Assembly (NCBI RefSeq): GCF_937616625.2 | Contig: NC_065576.1 | Span: 5,086,501 to 5,150,500 of the forward strand | Direction of reading: 5' to 3' | Source of the DNA: Mercurialis annua | Taxonomy: Eukaryota > Streptophyta > Magnoliopsida > Malpighiales > Euphorbiaceae | DNA length: 64,000 nucleotides | Shown: in pieces, positions 9,791 to 23,546 of the stretch | Layout of the letters: each line of letters opens with the position of its first letter | Position numbering within the stretch: position 1 is the stretch's first letter | Position numbers and translations under genes: made by a program | The notes under the pieces: model-generated | What the model was told of the DNA's origin: nothing | Seen by the model: only the letters and a program-made list of their open reading frames with translations | Database searches by the model: none

Positions 9791-12641
9791 TCACACGGCG
9801 TTAAAAAGATCACCGACCAAGTTCCTCATCTCACTATATCCCTTGCAAGCATCGTCATACGTGGCTTGATCGGCCTTCAGCTCATCCTTGATAGAAGATC
9901 GGCGCGCAATGAGTTGTTTCGCCTCGGCTACAGTCGATGTGAACTTGGCTTTCACTGGTAGATGAAGTTCTTCCTTGATTGCTAGCTCTCTTTGAAGTTC
10001 TTCAATCTTGTTGCGCAACTCTTGTATCGCCTGGGTCGAAGCATCAACTTCAGGAGCCATTTTCTTCGCCTCTTCACGAAGACGGTCGATCTTCGCATCT
10101 GCTTCCTCCTTCTTCTTTTTCTTGCTCTCATAAGAACGGCGTATCGACCCGCAAGACTCAAGTGTTTCTTTGATAGCCGAAAAGTCGCTGTTAGCAACAG
10201 CTATGGCCGAATGACCATTGGGGTTGATGAGATCGGTGTTCGGAAATTTGGCTAAGAGAGAGACCGCCGATCGCAATTCCTCCATGTCTTGATCATTCTC
10301 AAAAACCTTCAATCCTTTTGGCTTCAAACGACGGATCACTTCAATCTTGGCATCAAGTAGAAGGAGAGAGTCATCACGCTCACCGGATTGATCACTACAA
10401 TCAGAAGTGAGGTCGTCTTCTTGTAAAGAAGTTTCTTTCTCAACGTCAGAATTTAGGATATCATCCAACTCTTCAAGAGCTGTCTTCTGCAAGAACGAAA
10501 AATCCAAACAATTGTCAAGCGAAGTGCTTAATACAAAGGATTGCAATATTAGAAATGTAAACATAAAGACATACCACTTGCGCCGAAGCAGCAGATGAAG
10601 GATGACTCGGGATGATCGGCACAGTGGGAGATCGGTTGATAGTCTTGGTCGACGACGAAGTATGAGTGCGAATGGTGATCTTGGTCCGATTGCTCTTTTG
10701 TTGCTGCGGTTCAGAAGCAGGACGGATGGGAGACGAATCGTCGATCGGCAGCAAGTCCTCTTCCTCAACCAAGTTGCGCACAACGGGAGTTGGGACGTTT
10801 GGATGGTCAAGAGGAGGGCTGAAATCAAATGGCATCTCGTCTTCGTCGATCAAATGAGGAGTGTCATTAGCAACGATCTTGAGAGCTTTCGGCTTCACGG
10901 CCGCTTTCTTTGGTTTACCACCAGTGTGAATCGGACGCTTCTTGGATTGTGAGGTTGCTTCTGAGGTCGATCTCGTCACGAGAGATTTGTTCTTAACGGT
11001 CTCGATAGCTGCATATACATTTTTTGATCATAAGTAAAAGTTGAACAAGTTTATAAAAATCAAATAACGGAATTTACCTCGATCAACATCATTACCTTTC
11101 GCTTGCTTGGATGGATCGCCCTGCAAAAGAAAAACATCTTCGTGAGAAGCTTTGCGTTTAATGGGGGGAAGATAAAAATCATGGCGAGCCAACACTTCTG
11201 CAACCGAATGGGTGAAATGTCGGTTAACGAAATCTTGCCACCAGGAATCAAATGATGGATCGGCTACGGGGTGACTCTCGGGATACGGAATAGTCTTGCA
11301 CTGAACAAGGTATTGTTTGTTCAACAGAAACAATTCTTGTATGTCGGTCATACTTGCCAATCTCGGTCTAGAACCATCTCGTTGATTCCAATCTATTTGG
11401 AATGGGCAAGGCAAGCCTTGAGGCCGACCGAACTGGCGAGCATAATAGTGAGCAAAATATCCTTCGCAACCGCTAGACAAATACGTAAGTCCCAGAAACA
11501 AATTCCTGGCTCGGAATGCACTCATCCAGTTGACCCACCAAGAATTCTTTTTCTCTTGATTCACTACTCGAAGGTCGGTTCTAAACCCATATCCGAGCCA
11601 CAAAGGAGGAAGTGTCAATAACGGGCAGAACAGTTCTGGAGATCGGCTATCCGTGGTAGAAAAGAAACTGATGACTTGATCGACGGTAGACATGAGTGGT
11701 CGACATTGTAGCAAGGTAAATCCATGACATGAACCCTCAACACGGTCGGTAAGTTGCATCAATTCAGGAAAATACATAGTTAACCACATCTGAAGTACCC
11801 AAATTGGACCACTTGGAGCTTTATGCGAGCTCGGATCGGCACATGGAATCATCTCATGCAAGCCACGGTAGATCAAAGCTAGTATATACTCCCCAAGATT
11901 CAGTTTTACTCCGTCGGCAAGGGCAACAGCGATCCGTTGGTATTCTTTGGTTACTTTGTAAGCTGTAGAACATACCACAAATTTGCAAAGAAAGTAAGTA
12001 AGAAAAGCAATATGTTCTTCGCGATCCGGAACAGGGGTGGTTTGTTGGCGATCTTTCAAAAATCTACCAAAATTCAGAGACGACCGTGCCGGACCCGTGT
12101 CAAGTGTAGAAGCAGTGGGAGAGAGTTCTGGAGTAATCCTGTGACCGGAGATAGGCACGTTGAGCATACATGAAATGTCTAGCAAAGTGATCGACATCGG
12201 ACCAAACTTGAAAGCAAATCCGTTTATTGATCGGGACCAAAACAAGGCTGACCCCAGCAAATAATGCCTATAGCACGGCATATCTATCTGTGCGAGTGCA
12301 ATAAGATCAGCGATGCCAGCAGTAATCCAAGAGGCTTCATAAAAAGGTTTCAATCTAGCTACCCAAAGCTTGAAATCCGAAGAAGGGTTCGGCCAATTTC
12401 TAAATTGTTCACCAATCCAAACGGAGGCATGATGATCGACGGCAAGGCGTGACGGACAGTGGTCATGGAATGGGAGAGCAATTTCACACAGTCGAGATGG
12501 TTGTGTAAGTAAAGGACCAACATAAGTTTTACGGTTTTCGGATAGGATTAATACCTCTGCAATGGCGGCTGATGCTTCTTCACGATGGCGAGAGATCTTG
12601 TCATGAATCTTTGCGGTGATGTCCGGATCAACACGAGCCAT
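9791..12641 (-). CDS. Antisense retrotransposon gene: plant mobile domain plus coiled coil (three coding exons, 897 aa)
   Basis: Coding exons are 12641-11078, 11008-10575 and 10486-9791 on the minus strand. Donors are GAG|GTAAAT and GTG|GTATGT; acceptors are TATATGCAG| and TTCTTGCAG|. Both joins keep the frame. Exon 1 carries an aminotransferase-like plant mobile domain (about residues 85-400): LKPFYEASWITAGI, then a GSALFWSRSINGFAFKFGPM region and the DISCMLNVPISG motif. Exon 2 is a low-complexity linker rich in Ser, Pro and Lys. Exon 3 is charged and predicted coiled coil at about 784-885. PMD proteins such as Arabidopsis MAIL1/MAIN act in silencing and growth, and PMDs are known to travel with transposons. 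The ATG at 12641 is the first after a probable leader intron; an unspliced alternative start is 12791. The role here is unknown. Confidence 0.8.
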
Positions 12642-12722
12642 CCTGGGAAATAAGAAAGCCAGCACTTGAAGATCGGCGCCGGCGGTGGCTTGCAAGGAGT
12701 GAAAACTTGTTTCGGTGGAAAT

Positions 12723-12900
12723 CTGCAAAAAAGACAAGAGGATTGGCAGGCATGATAATTGGCTCGTGGCAGATTTAGATAAAACTCTCAATCAAGCCAT
12801 CGCGACATGTTCACAAACTGACTTCAAATTTTATCAACAAAAAGACCGAATAGTTCAAATGATAGTCTACGAAACAAATGAGAAAATCGGCGTTACTTAC
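12723..12900 (-). other. Probable 5'-leader intron of the antisense PMD gene
   Basis: On the minus strand a consensus donor GTAAGT starts at 12900 and a strong acceptor (CTTGTCTTTTTTGCAG) ends at 12723, giving a 178-nt intron. After the acceptor the first ATG is the good-context ATGG at 12641. This is deduced only from the splice signals. Confidence 0.5.
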
Positions 12901-12945
12901 AAAACGGATGAAGGATCGGAGACGGTTTGCTGTGGCAAGAAACAC

Positions 12946-13504
12946 GATCGGCAGTGGTTGCAAAAAGTTAAAGATCGGTAAAAACTTGAATTAAGTGGAT
13001 CGGTCGCCTTCTTTTATCTTGTTCAGAAGCAACAGTTGATTAGCGTGGCCGGAGGAAATGATCGACAGAGAGAGAGGATCGGCGTGGCTGGAAGAGATGA
13101 TCGGCAGGGAGAGAAGATCGGCGTGACTTGATACAACACTTGAAGCAACGTGATGATAGCCCGTCTTGACAACACGTGAGAGAGACGATCGGCAGATTTC
13201 AAGATCGGCAGATTTCAGATTGCAAGATCGGCAGATTTCAAGATCGGCTGAAGGTGATGATCACTTGACGATTTTTCGGCGACGGATTAACTCGGCAGAA
13301 TATACGAGATCGACGGAATCACAGTGACGAGTTGGCTCGGCAGAATAGAAAGATCGGCGACGATGTTCCGGCTCGGCAAAGTTAACAAGATCGGCAGAGG
13401 TGACAAGTCGGCGAGACTTCAAGATCGGCAAGGCTTTGGTACGGTGATCGGCAAGTGAACATGGCGATCGGCAAGTTTTGGTGCGGCGAGGTTTCAAGAT
13501 CGGC
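12946..13504. repeat. Array of degenerate GATCGGC repeats in the leader of the antisense gene
   Basis: The heptamer GATCGGC appears about 14 times in 560 bases, with further near matches (CTCGGC, GATCGAC). In part it repeats as GATCGGCAGATTTCA units at 13176-13250. By chance it would be expected far less than once. The block lies between a minus-strand TATA box (13591) and the leader intron, so it should be transcribed as 5' leader of the PMD gene. A 78-codon open frame inside it (13497-13261, minus) is made of the same repeats and is probably not a protein. Confidence 0.75.
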
Positions 13505-13583
13505 GGTGAGATAATTGGCGGGTGTGAGGTAATAGCAAATCGGCAATCATCATTTGTTTATTGAGTTTAGGGTTTGAAGTTTC

Positions 13584-13591
13584 CTTTTATA
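13584..13591 (-). promoter_or_regulatory. TATA box for the antisense PMD gene
   Basis: The minus strand reads TATAAAAG at 13591-13584, preceded by GGT and followed by GAAAC. It lies about 690 bases upstream of the leader intron donor and about 950 bases upstream of the start codon. No other good minus-strand TATA is closer. A start site about 30 bases downstream would put the GATCGGC array in the leader. Confidence 0.5.
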
Positions 13592-13690
13592 ACCAAAAAT
13601 GAGAGTGATGGAGAATCATAAGAGGAAATAAGTATTTGGACATGGGCCTCTTTTGAGAACAAGCCTACAATTTAAACAATATAGGCTTGT

Positions 13691-13699
13691 TGGGGGCAT
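13691..13699 (+). other. Polypurine-type tract before the 3' LTR
   Basis: TGGGGGCAT immediately precedes the 3' LTR start (TGTTGAC at 13700). This is the expected site for plus-strand priming, and a short G run is usual in Tat elements. Confidence 0.65.
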
Positions 13700-14194
13700 T
13701 GTTGACATCGGCCCAAAATATGGCTAGCAAGTGATGGGCTGCCAAGGAAGAGAGCATAATGGGCTGTAATGGGACCGGGCCCATATTAGCTATTTTTATT
13801 ATTGCCTTTTTATTTTAGTCTTATCAGATTAGGGTTTAATTAAGTGTTTCAGTTTTAATTCGCTTCTTTTTCCTATTATTAGGGGATTTGTCCCTATAAA
13901 TAGTGATTTCATCAAATTAATAAAGTCTACACAATTCATCAAAAAACACAAATCAAAGCTCAGGCTTTTCTATCTTAATCTCCGGATTAAAACCTTAACT
14001 TAGGAGTAGTTTGAAATCAATCCCGCTTAGGTTCCTTAACCTCCGGAGCGATACTGATAATTTTTAGTTTAGTTTGTTACTATTGTTCTTTTGTGTGACC
14101 TGGTTGAAATTCGAGTTTCGATTAAAGCATCAAACCGAAACAGTTCCCATTATCAAATTCAAAGATTTGAGTTTGGAAGTTTTTCCTGCGAACA
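13700..14194 (+). repeat. 3' LTR of the Tat element
   Basis: 495 bp, starting TGTTGAC and ending CGAACA, followed by the duplicated CAAGT. It matches the 5' LTR except at two positions. Confidence 0.95.
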
Positions 14195-14199
14195 CAAGT

Positions 14200-14640
14200 T
14201 AATATTTTTGTTCTTTTATGCTTTGACCCACCGGCATCCTTGATTAATGTCTAAGCCAACCGAAAAATATTCGTATTAGGCTTAATTTGGCTTGCTAGTT
14301 TGTTTCAATAAGTTATTTGGTTGCTAATGTCAACAGTAACAATATAAAAACAATAATCAAATTTGATATATACAAGCTGGGACCTTCTCTAAAATGTCAT
14401 ATATAAACTATTTAAAACATTTGTTTTTTTTTTTTATGGTTAATCACTAAAAAGAGTAGATTTTATAGACCAATAAACACTGGTTCACCAAAACTGATAC
14501 AATCTATATGGCTGAGTCTAGAAGCAGCCTTGTCTGCAACAGAACTGAGAACAAAACAAGCACAAACAAAGCAAAACTCAGCCGGTCAACATACGTTACT
14601 AAAACACCTAACTTTAATAACAAAAGAGATATTTTTGACT
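14200..14640. other. Intergenic, no gene seen
   Basis: Mostly AT-rich sequence with a short poly-T run near 14420. The piece at about 14450-14600 is less AT-rich and may be an old transposon remnant, but I recognise no family. Confidence 0.35.
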
Positions 14641-14929
14641 AGTGTTTTAAAAACTGGACTGGACTGGCCGATCGAACAAATTAAACCAGAAACCCGCCAG
14701 TAGTCCGGTCTAAAACTGTAAAAAATCGGACCAAATTGAACCGAATAAAAAAATCGGATATTGAATTGGTGAATCGGAGGTTGATCCGGTAAAAAATCAG
14801 TGAACCAAATTTTTAATTTTTTTAGTTTATTAAACCGGTTGAGCCGTTCATTAATCTGGATCAACCGGTTGAACTGAAAACTAGCAGCCTCATCAGTTCG
14901 GCTATCAATTCGGTTTTTAAAATACTGCT
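14641..14929. repeat. Candidate MITE with imperfect terminal inverted repeats
   Basis: The left end AGTGTTTTAAAAACTGGACT pairs imperfectly with the reverse complement of the right end, AGCAGTATTTTAAAAACCGA. Between them are many ACCGG/CCGGT-type words such as AACCGGTTGA. This is a common look for plant TIR elements. I could not find a convincing target-site duplication, so the boundaries are tentative. Confidence 0.4.
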
Positions 14930-15214
14930 TTTAACAACACTATCAATATGCAGCAAGTTTTTGTTAAAGACCATCTAATTTCTTACTCTTCGTATGTGAT
15001 AGACTGTAGCATTGATACTGTTGTAAAATTTTTGCTGTTATGCTTGATTTTTTTTCTATAGTGATTAAATTAACTTTTGGAATGTAAATGTTTAAGAACC
15101 TTAAATTATTTGAAATGCAATTTGTTATCTTTAATGATTTTAACCTACGAGATATTTTGTTTTGTCATACTCATACATAAAACTTCATTAAATAAAGTGT
15201 GAAATATTAATTAA

Positions 15215-16320
15215 CTAGTCGTAAGCCCCGCGTATTTACGCGGAATCAAATTAATATTTATTTAGATAATAAATTTAGTAAAAAATATATATATAGAAAA
15301 ACATAAAAAAAGAAAATCAGATACAAACTAATAAAATTAAAATCTATTTTAATGTTAGTAATAAATTATTTGAAAGTATTGATTATATCTAATATTAACA
15401 CTCTTTTATTAATAATTTTTATATTAGATAAAAATCAAATTTGACATTTTTATGGAAACTTAAAAGAATGCGAAATACAGAATAAACAAACCAATTTGCA
15501 GAAAAATTAAATGCTCTCTAAAAATTCTTGTATAAACACGACCTAATGCCGGTGGATTAGATAAATATATGTTTCGCTTGATCATTTTGAGGTAAAAATC
15601 TAAACCTATATACTGATGAAATACAACTCAATATTGCCTTAATAACTAATGAAGATATAGATGAAAAAATGAGTTAGCTAGATAATAATCTGCACAAAAA
15701 TTATGAAAGGTAAAGATATATTGCCACATTTATATTATGTAGTTTGATAATCTTTTTGTACAAATATATATAATTTTATAATATTTGGTCACATAATGAT
15801 TATGTACGCACAAATAAACCCAAATGACGACTATCATTTGCAACAAATTTCATGAGTTCGTCTAACTCAGAAAATACAAACATGAATGATACCTATTGAC
15901 AATAATATTAATCATCATCCAATAGTATATACAATAATTCATCACAATTTATCAAATCGTTCGAAGGCATATTAGAGTCCCAGTAAATCTGTAAACCAAT
16001 TACTTACCTTTTATTTGCTGGAAAAAAAAGAAGGTTGCATGACTTGGAATCAAGAGGAAGGAGAGCAAATAATAAGATAAGGTTGATATTGATAGCGTTA
16101 ATCAATCTATACTACATGCACTAAAATTGAATTTTAAATCTCGAGTTTGTATGCTAATAGGATTAGATGATTTGGATGAATATAAACTCTAAAGGTAACT
16201 CATTAAAAGTAGTAAAAATAAAATAGGTATTTTAATAAAAGTGGAGACTATGAGAAGGCTCTATTTGGTGAGAATTAATGAGAGAGCTCCGTTGGTCCTC
16301 TCAATTATATAATATATAGA
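15215..16320 (-). mobile_element. Non-autonomous Helitron
   Basis: On the minus strand the unit begins TCTATATATTATATAATTGA (5' end at 16320, after an A). It ends with the palindrome CCGCGTA-AA-TACGCGG (15243-15228), nine bases, and CTAG at 15218-15215, followed by a T. A 5' TC, a GC-rich hairpin close to the 3' end, a CTRR terminus and insertion between A and T are the diagnostic Helitron signs, and all are present. The 1.1-kb interior has no helicase ORF or gene fragment I recognise, so it depends on a partner for movement. Confidence 0.85.
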
Positions 16321-16727
16321 TATAGATATAGATAGATATAGATTTACCTAAAATGGCAAAAGTGTAAGTTTTGTTGTTCCTTTTACCGAAAATGACTCAT
16401 CATGTTGTAAGTTGAGGGGTGAATTGATCTTTTGTTCATTAATTTTTTTGTTTTTAAAGGTAATACCAAGAAACGAAGCCGTTTAGTTAAAGTCAACTAC
16501 GAGAACAACCAGACCAATCAATGTCCGAAACGTGTCAATATCTAATACGCCCGGCATATTTCGAGCAGTGAGAAATAAAATGCTCGTAAAAGAATTACCT
16601 TAAATATCGCAATTCCTTCATTTTTCTGACCTTGTAGTAAATTTGCTCCTATCAAAGAAAAAAGAAGGCAGAAGCTAGGGTTTCCGGGGGATCGCCTATT
16701 CGGTGTCGTTTCGATCAATCCAGGGAG
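16321..16727 (+). other. Upstream region and 5' UTR of the SERF-like gene
   Basis: Starts with a short GATATA-type simple repeat. The 100-150 bases before the ATG contain the start region and 5' UTR of the following gene. I see no convincing TATA box. Confidence 0.35.
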
Positions 16728-17744
16728 ATGGGTGGCGGTAATGCTCAAAAGTCTAAGATGGCTCGCGAGAAGAACATCGAGAAGGCAAAAGCTGCAGGCA
16801 AAGGTAAATTAATATTTAATTTTTTCGTTTAAATTCTTTCCTTTTTATTGATTAAAACTTTAAAATTTTATTTTATTTTTTCAAATTGTCAGGAAGCCAA
16901 TTGGATGCAAACAAGAAAGCCATGAATATCCAGGTAATAATTTTATACTTTTTAATTTCTAATTGTATGATTCTGTTATGTATGCTTATTATATACATGG
17001 CTATGTTTGTTGATTTTAAATGAATTTGAAGGAAAAATTAGTTTGTTCATAGGGCATTTTGAATTTTTAAGTTAATTTCTTAGATGAATTATCATGAACA
17101 AGATAATTAGCATATTGGATTTTTGTTTTTTGATTAGAGAAAGAGAAGATAATCCACTTTTTATTAATTCAATTTTTGAACTTTAAACCTAACTAAAATG
17201 CTTGATTTGAGAATTTTCTGACTGGGGAATGGAATACAATCTAAAGTAATTGTAGGGAATGAAATGGAGTCCTCCTTGGTTGATAATTTTCTCATTAAAG
17301 ATTCATTTTGCCCCTCTATAACTTCGGACGAAAAATCAAAAGAGTCGAAGTTTGTGGTGTTGGACAAAGAATCCACAACTTGTCAATTTTGGATCAGTTT
17401 ACAGTTTCGTTCTTAATGGTCAAAGGCATAAAATGATCCAAAATTGACAACCTGTGGGTGTTTTTGTGTAAAACCACTGACTTTTACACTTTTGATCTTT
17501 TCCCTAATCTGGAAGGGAGAAATGAATCTTTGTTGATAATTTTGTTTGGTACTGAAATTAATCCCGAGGGACATAAGTCGATTGTTTTGGATAATGTAGT
17601 GATGAAACTTAACTTGGAATGCAGTGCAAGGTTTGTATGCAGACGTTCATGTGCACAACATCGGAGGTTAAGTGCAGGGAACATGCTGAAGCTAAGCACC
17701 CGAAATCTGACCTTGTCACTTGCTTTCCGCATCTCAAAAGCTGA
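16728..17744 (+). CDS. Small SERF-like zinc-finger protein, At2g23090-like (78 aa, three exons)
   Basis: Exons are 16728-16803, 16893-16933 and 17625-17744. Donors are AAAG|GTAAAT and CCAG|GTAATA; acceptors are TTGTCAG| and ATGCAG|. The joined frame encodes 78 residues starting MGGGNAQKSKMAREKNIEKA. Residues 1-35 are the basic SERF/4F5-type segment. Exon 3 has a C2H2-like pattern, CKVCMQTF then CREHAEAKH, followed by FPHLK near the end. Length and sequence match the conserved plant family represented by Arabidopsis At2g23090, an uncharacterised small protein. The fragmented ORFs in the 691-nt second intron are not genes. It is convergent with the CK2 alpha gene that follows. Confidence 0.9.
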
Positions 17745-18532
17745 GTGGAATTGACAAATTGCTCTAAAGAAGCAGTATATCATATCAATGTTTACTTGAA
17801 CCAGTTGGTATTATCTATCTGTTTGAATGTGTGCACGATAATCACTGCTCTGGTCCTGGTAACTCTGCTATGTCGAAATCTGGTGTTATTAGTGAATGTG
17901 AAACTTTAGCATATATGTGAATCATTTCATTTACTCTCTGTTTAATCCGTGATTATGAGGGCACTTGAGGTGTGATCATGCCATCAAGTCATTTCATGTA
18001 AAATAAGCTTGAAACTGTACTTTACTGAAGACACCAAGGAAGTTTCTGAATAAACGTGGTAATTCTGTAAACTGAAGTCTGCTCAACTCCCGATAGAATA
18101 ATAATTTTTTGTCGCATGATGGTATAACATTTCTCAAGTATAATTCAATCAACATTATGACACACAATTATGAACTTTCAACTCTTGATTTTTTTTGTGC
18201 TAAGATGGAGAAGCCAAATGAACTGATTAATATTTAAGCAAAGCAGATTCCCTCTAATAGTGTCCTAAATTCCCACATTATGTACCTCATTCATAATTAA
18301 TGGTAATTTCTGGCAACAAGAAAAAAAATTCAAGTCATGACAGCAAGAACAATGATCCATTATATTCTTTCAAACAAGGAGTCATATAGAAATCCATACA
18401 CAATCTTCTCAACTGTCTGCACTTAAGAAACGGAAGTGACAATAGTTTTTCAGAGTATACAATGAAGAGGATGATAATTGCCCCACAAATAATGGCCCTT
18501 GGACTGCAGACAGAACCCATGTGAACAGCTTA
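17745..18532. other. 3' flanks of two convergent genes
   Basis: The SERF-like gene (plus) and CK2 alpha (minus) end toward each other here. The segment should hold both 3' UTRs and their polyadenylation sites. No further coding sequence is seen. Confidence 0.5.
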
Positions 18533-22410
<3,878 letters not shown>

Positions 22411-23546
22411 GTGCTAATAAACGCAACGAGGCCCGGAGTTTTTTCAATTTACAGTTACCCACATGAAAAATATCAAAGGGTAATTTTCATCCATAGTCCC
22501 TGATATTTTACCTATTTTTCATTTTAGTCCTCCTTTTATTTAATTTGGAATAAAAGATCCCTAAAATTTAAATGAATATAGTGGAAAAGTCTTTGCCAGT
22601 AATTTTACATATTTCATTCCAATTTTGCACATTTTTCATCATTTTTTGGTTATGAAATGAAACATAAATAGATAAAATATCATATAAAAATTATACAAAA
22701 ATAATACTAATAAGAAGAAGTGTTTCTCATGCATTTGACATTAGAATTTATGTGAACTTTTTTGAAAAAAAAATTGGAGTTTTATGATTTTATTTTCATT
22801 TTTTTACGATTTTAATTCTTTTTTAGTTTTATAAAATTAAATATTTAAAAAATCAATAGAATTGAAAAGAAAATAAGGTATGCCTACTTTTAGGTAATTA
22901 CAGGTATTTTTCAAGTAAATATGGTAGTTGCTGGAGAGAGATGTTGCAGTATAGTGCCTAATTTTAGGTAGTGAGATGTTTCATCATATTTCACTATCTG
23001 ATAATGCTTACTATTCAGGGTTGGTTACGGTTTGCTAATCGGTGGTTTCGGTTTTTTCATAAATCGCCAATTTCGTACAAACTACTTTGTCAATTTTATT
23101 ATTAGATAAAAGTGATAATAATTTATACTTTGTCAATTTTATTATTAGATGTAAGCGGTCGGTTTAGCTTCAACATTAGAAGAAAAAAAATCTAAATCGG
23201 ATTTTTTAAAGTATTGCGCAAGTCTATCCTTATTTAAAATTTAACTAGTTCTGAATTAAATAATTTTGAAAACCACTTACAAATTAAAACAATACTATAA
23301 ACTAGTTTGAATTACAAATTAAACTTATTTTATTTGAAAGCTTATGGAATTGAACATGAAAATGTCATCATAATAGAATTGAAGAACACAATTTTAATCG
23401 TCATTTATGTAAATTTAGTGCATTGCATAAGCTTTATGAGACATAAGTAAAGGTTGCCTACAGTATTGATTCACGCAAGTAATATCACCATGTGAAAGCT
23501 TATGGAATTAAAGAACATAAAAATGTCATAACTTTCAATGAAAATA
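22411..23546. other. Intergenic between CK2 alpha and RNC1
   Basis: Holds the CK2 alpha promoter side (right of 22410) and the RNC1 3' flank. No gene is seen. A 24-base direct repeat (ACTTTGTCAATTTTATTATT and continuation) occurs near 23084 and 23127. The rest is AT-rich. Confidence 0.4.

Larger units (their letters stand above)
1968..14194 (+). mobile_element. Complete Ty3/gypsy LTR retrotransposon, Tat lineage, with antisense PMD gene
   Basis: Two 495-bp LTRs, each TGTTGAC...GCGAACA, flank 11.2 kb of internal sequence. The 5-bp duplication CAAGT is present at 1963-1967 and 14195-14199. The LTRs differ at only two positions I could find: A/T in 'cccataatc' versus 'cccattatc', and G/T in 'ggaagtgttt' versus 'ggaagttttt'. 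This implies a recent insertion. A primer-binding site follows the 5' LTR and a G-rich tract precedes the 3' LTR. Gag-protease and pol are open on the plus strand. Pol has two RNase H domains, which is the hallmark of the Tat branch (Tat, Ogre, Retand, Grande). Between pol and the 3' LTR lies a spliced gene on the opposite strand. All reading frames are intact, so the copy may be competent. Confidence 0.95.

Noticed and set aside
10525..10535. TTAAG acceptor for the last PMD exon
   Set aside because: Joining there gives an early TGA; the later TTCTTGCAG acceptor at 10487 keeps the frame.
10602..10952. 116-codon plus-strand open frame
   Set aside because: Shadow of exon 2 of the antisense PMD gene, whose splice sites and frame are well supported.
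13261..13497. 78-codon minus-strand frame in the GATCGGC array
   Set aside because: Made of the repeats themselves and upstream of the coding start; most likely leader sequence.
23084..23152. 24-base direct repeat as the ends of a transposon
   Set aside because: The copies are only about 40 bases apart in AT-rich DNA with no terminal motifs.
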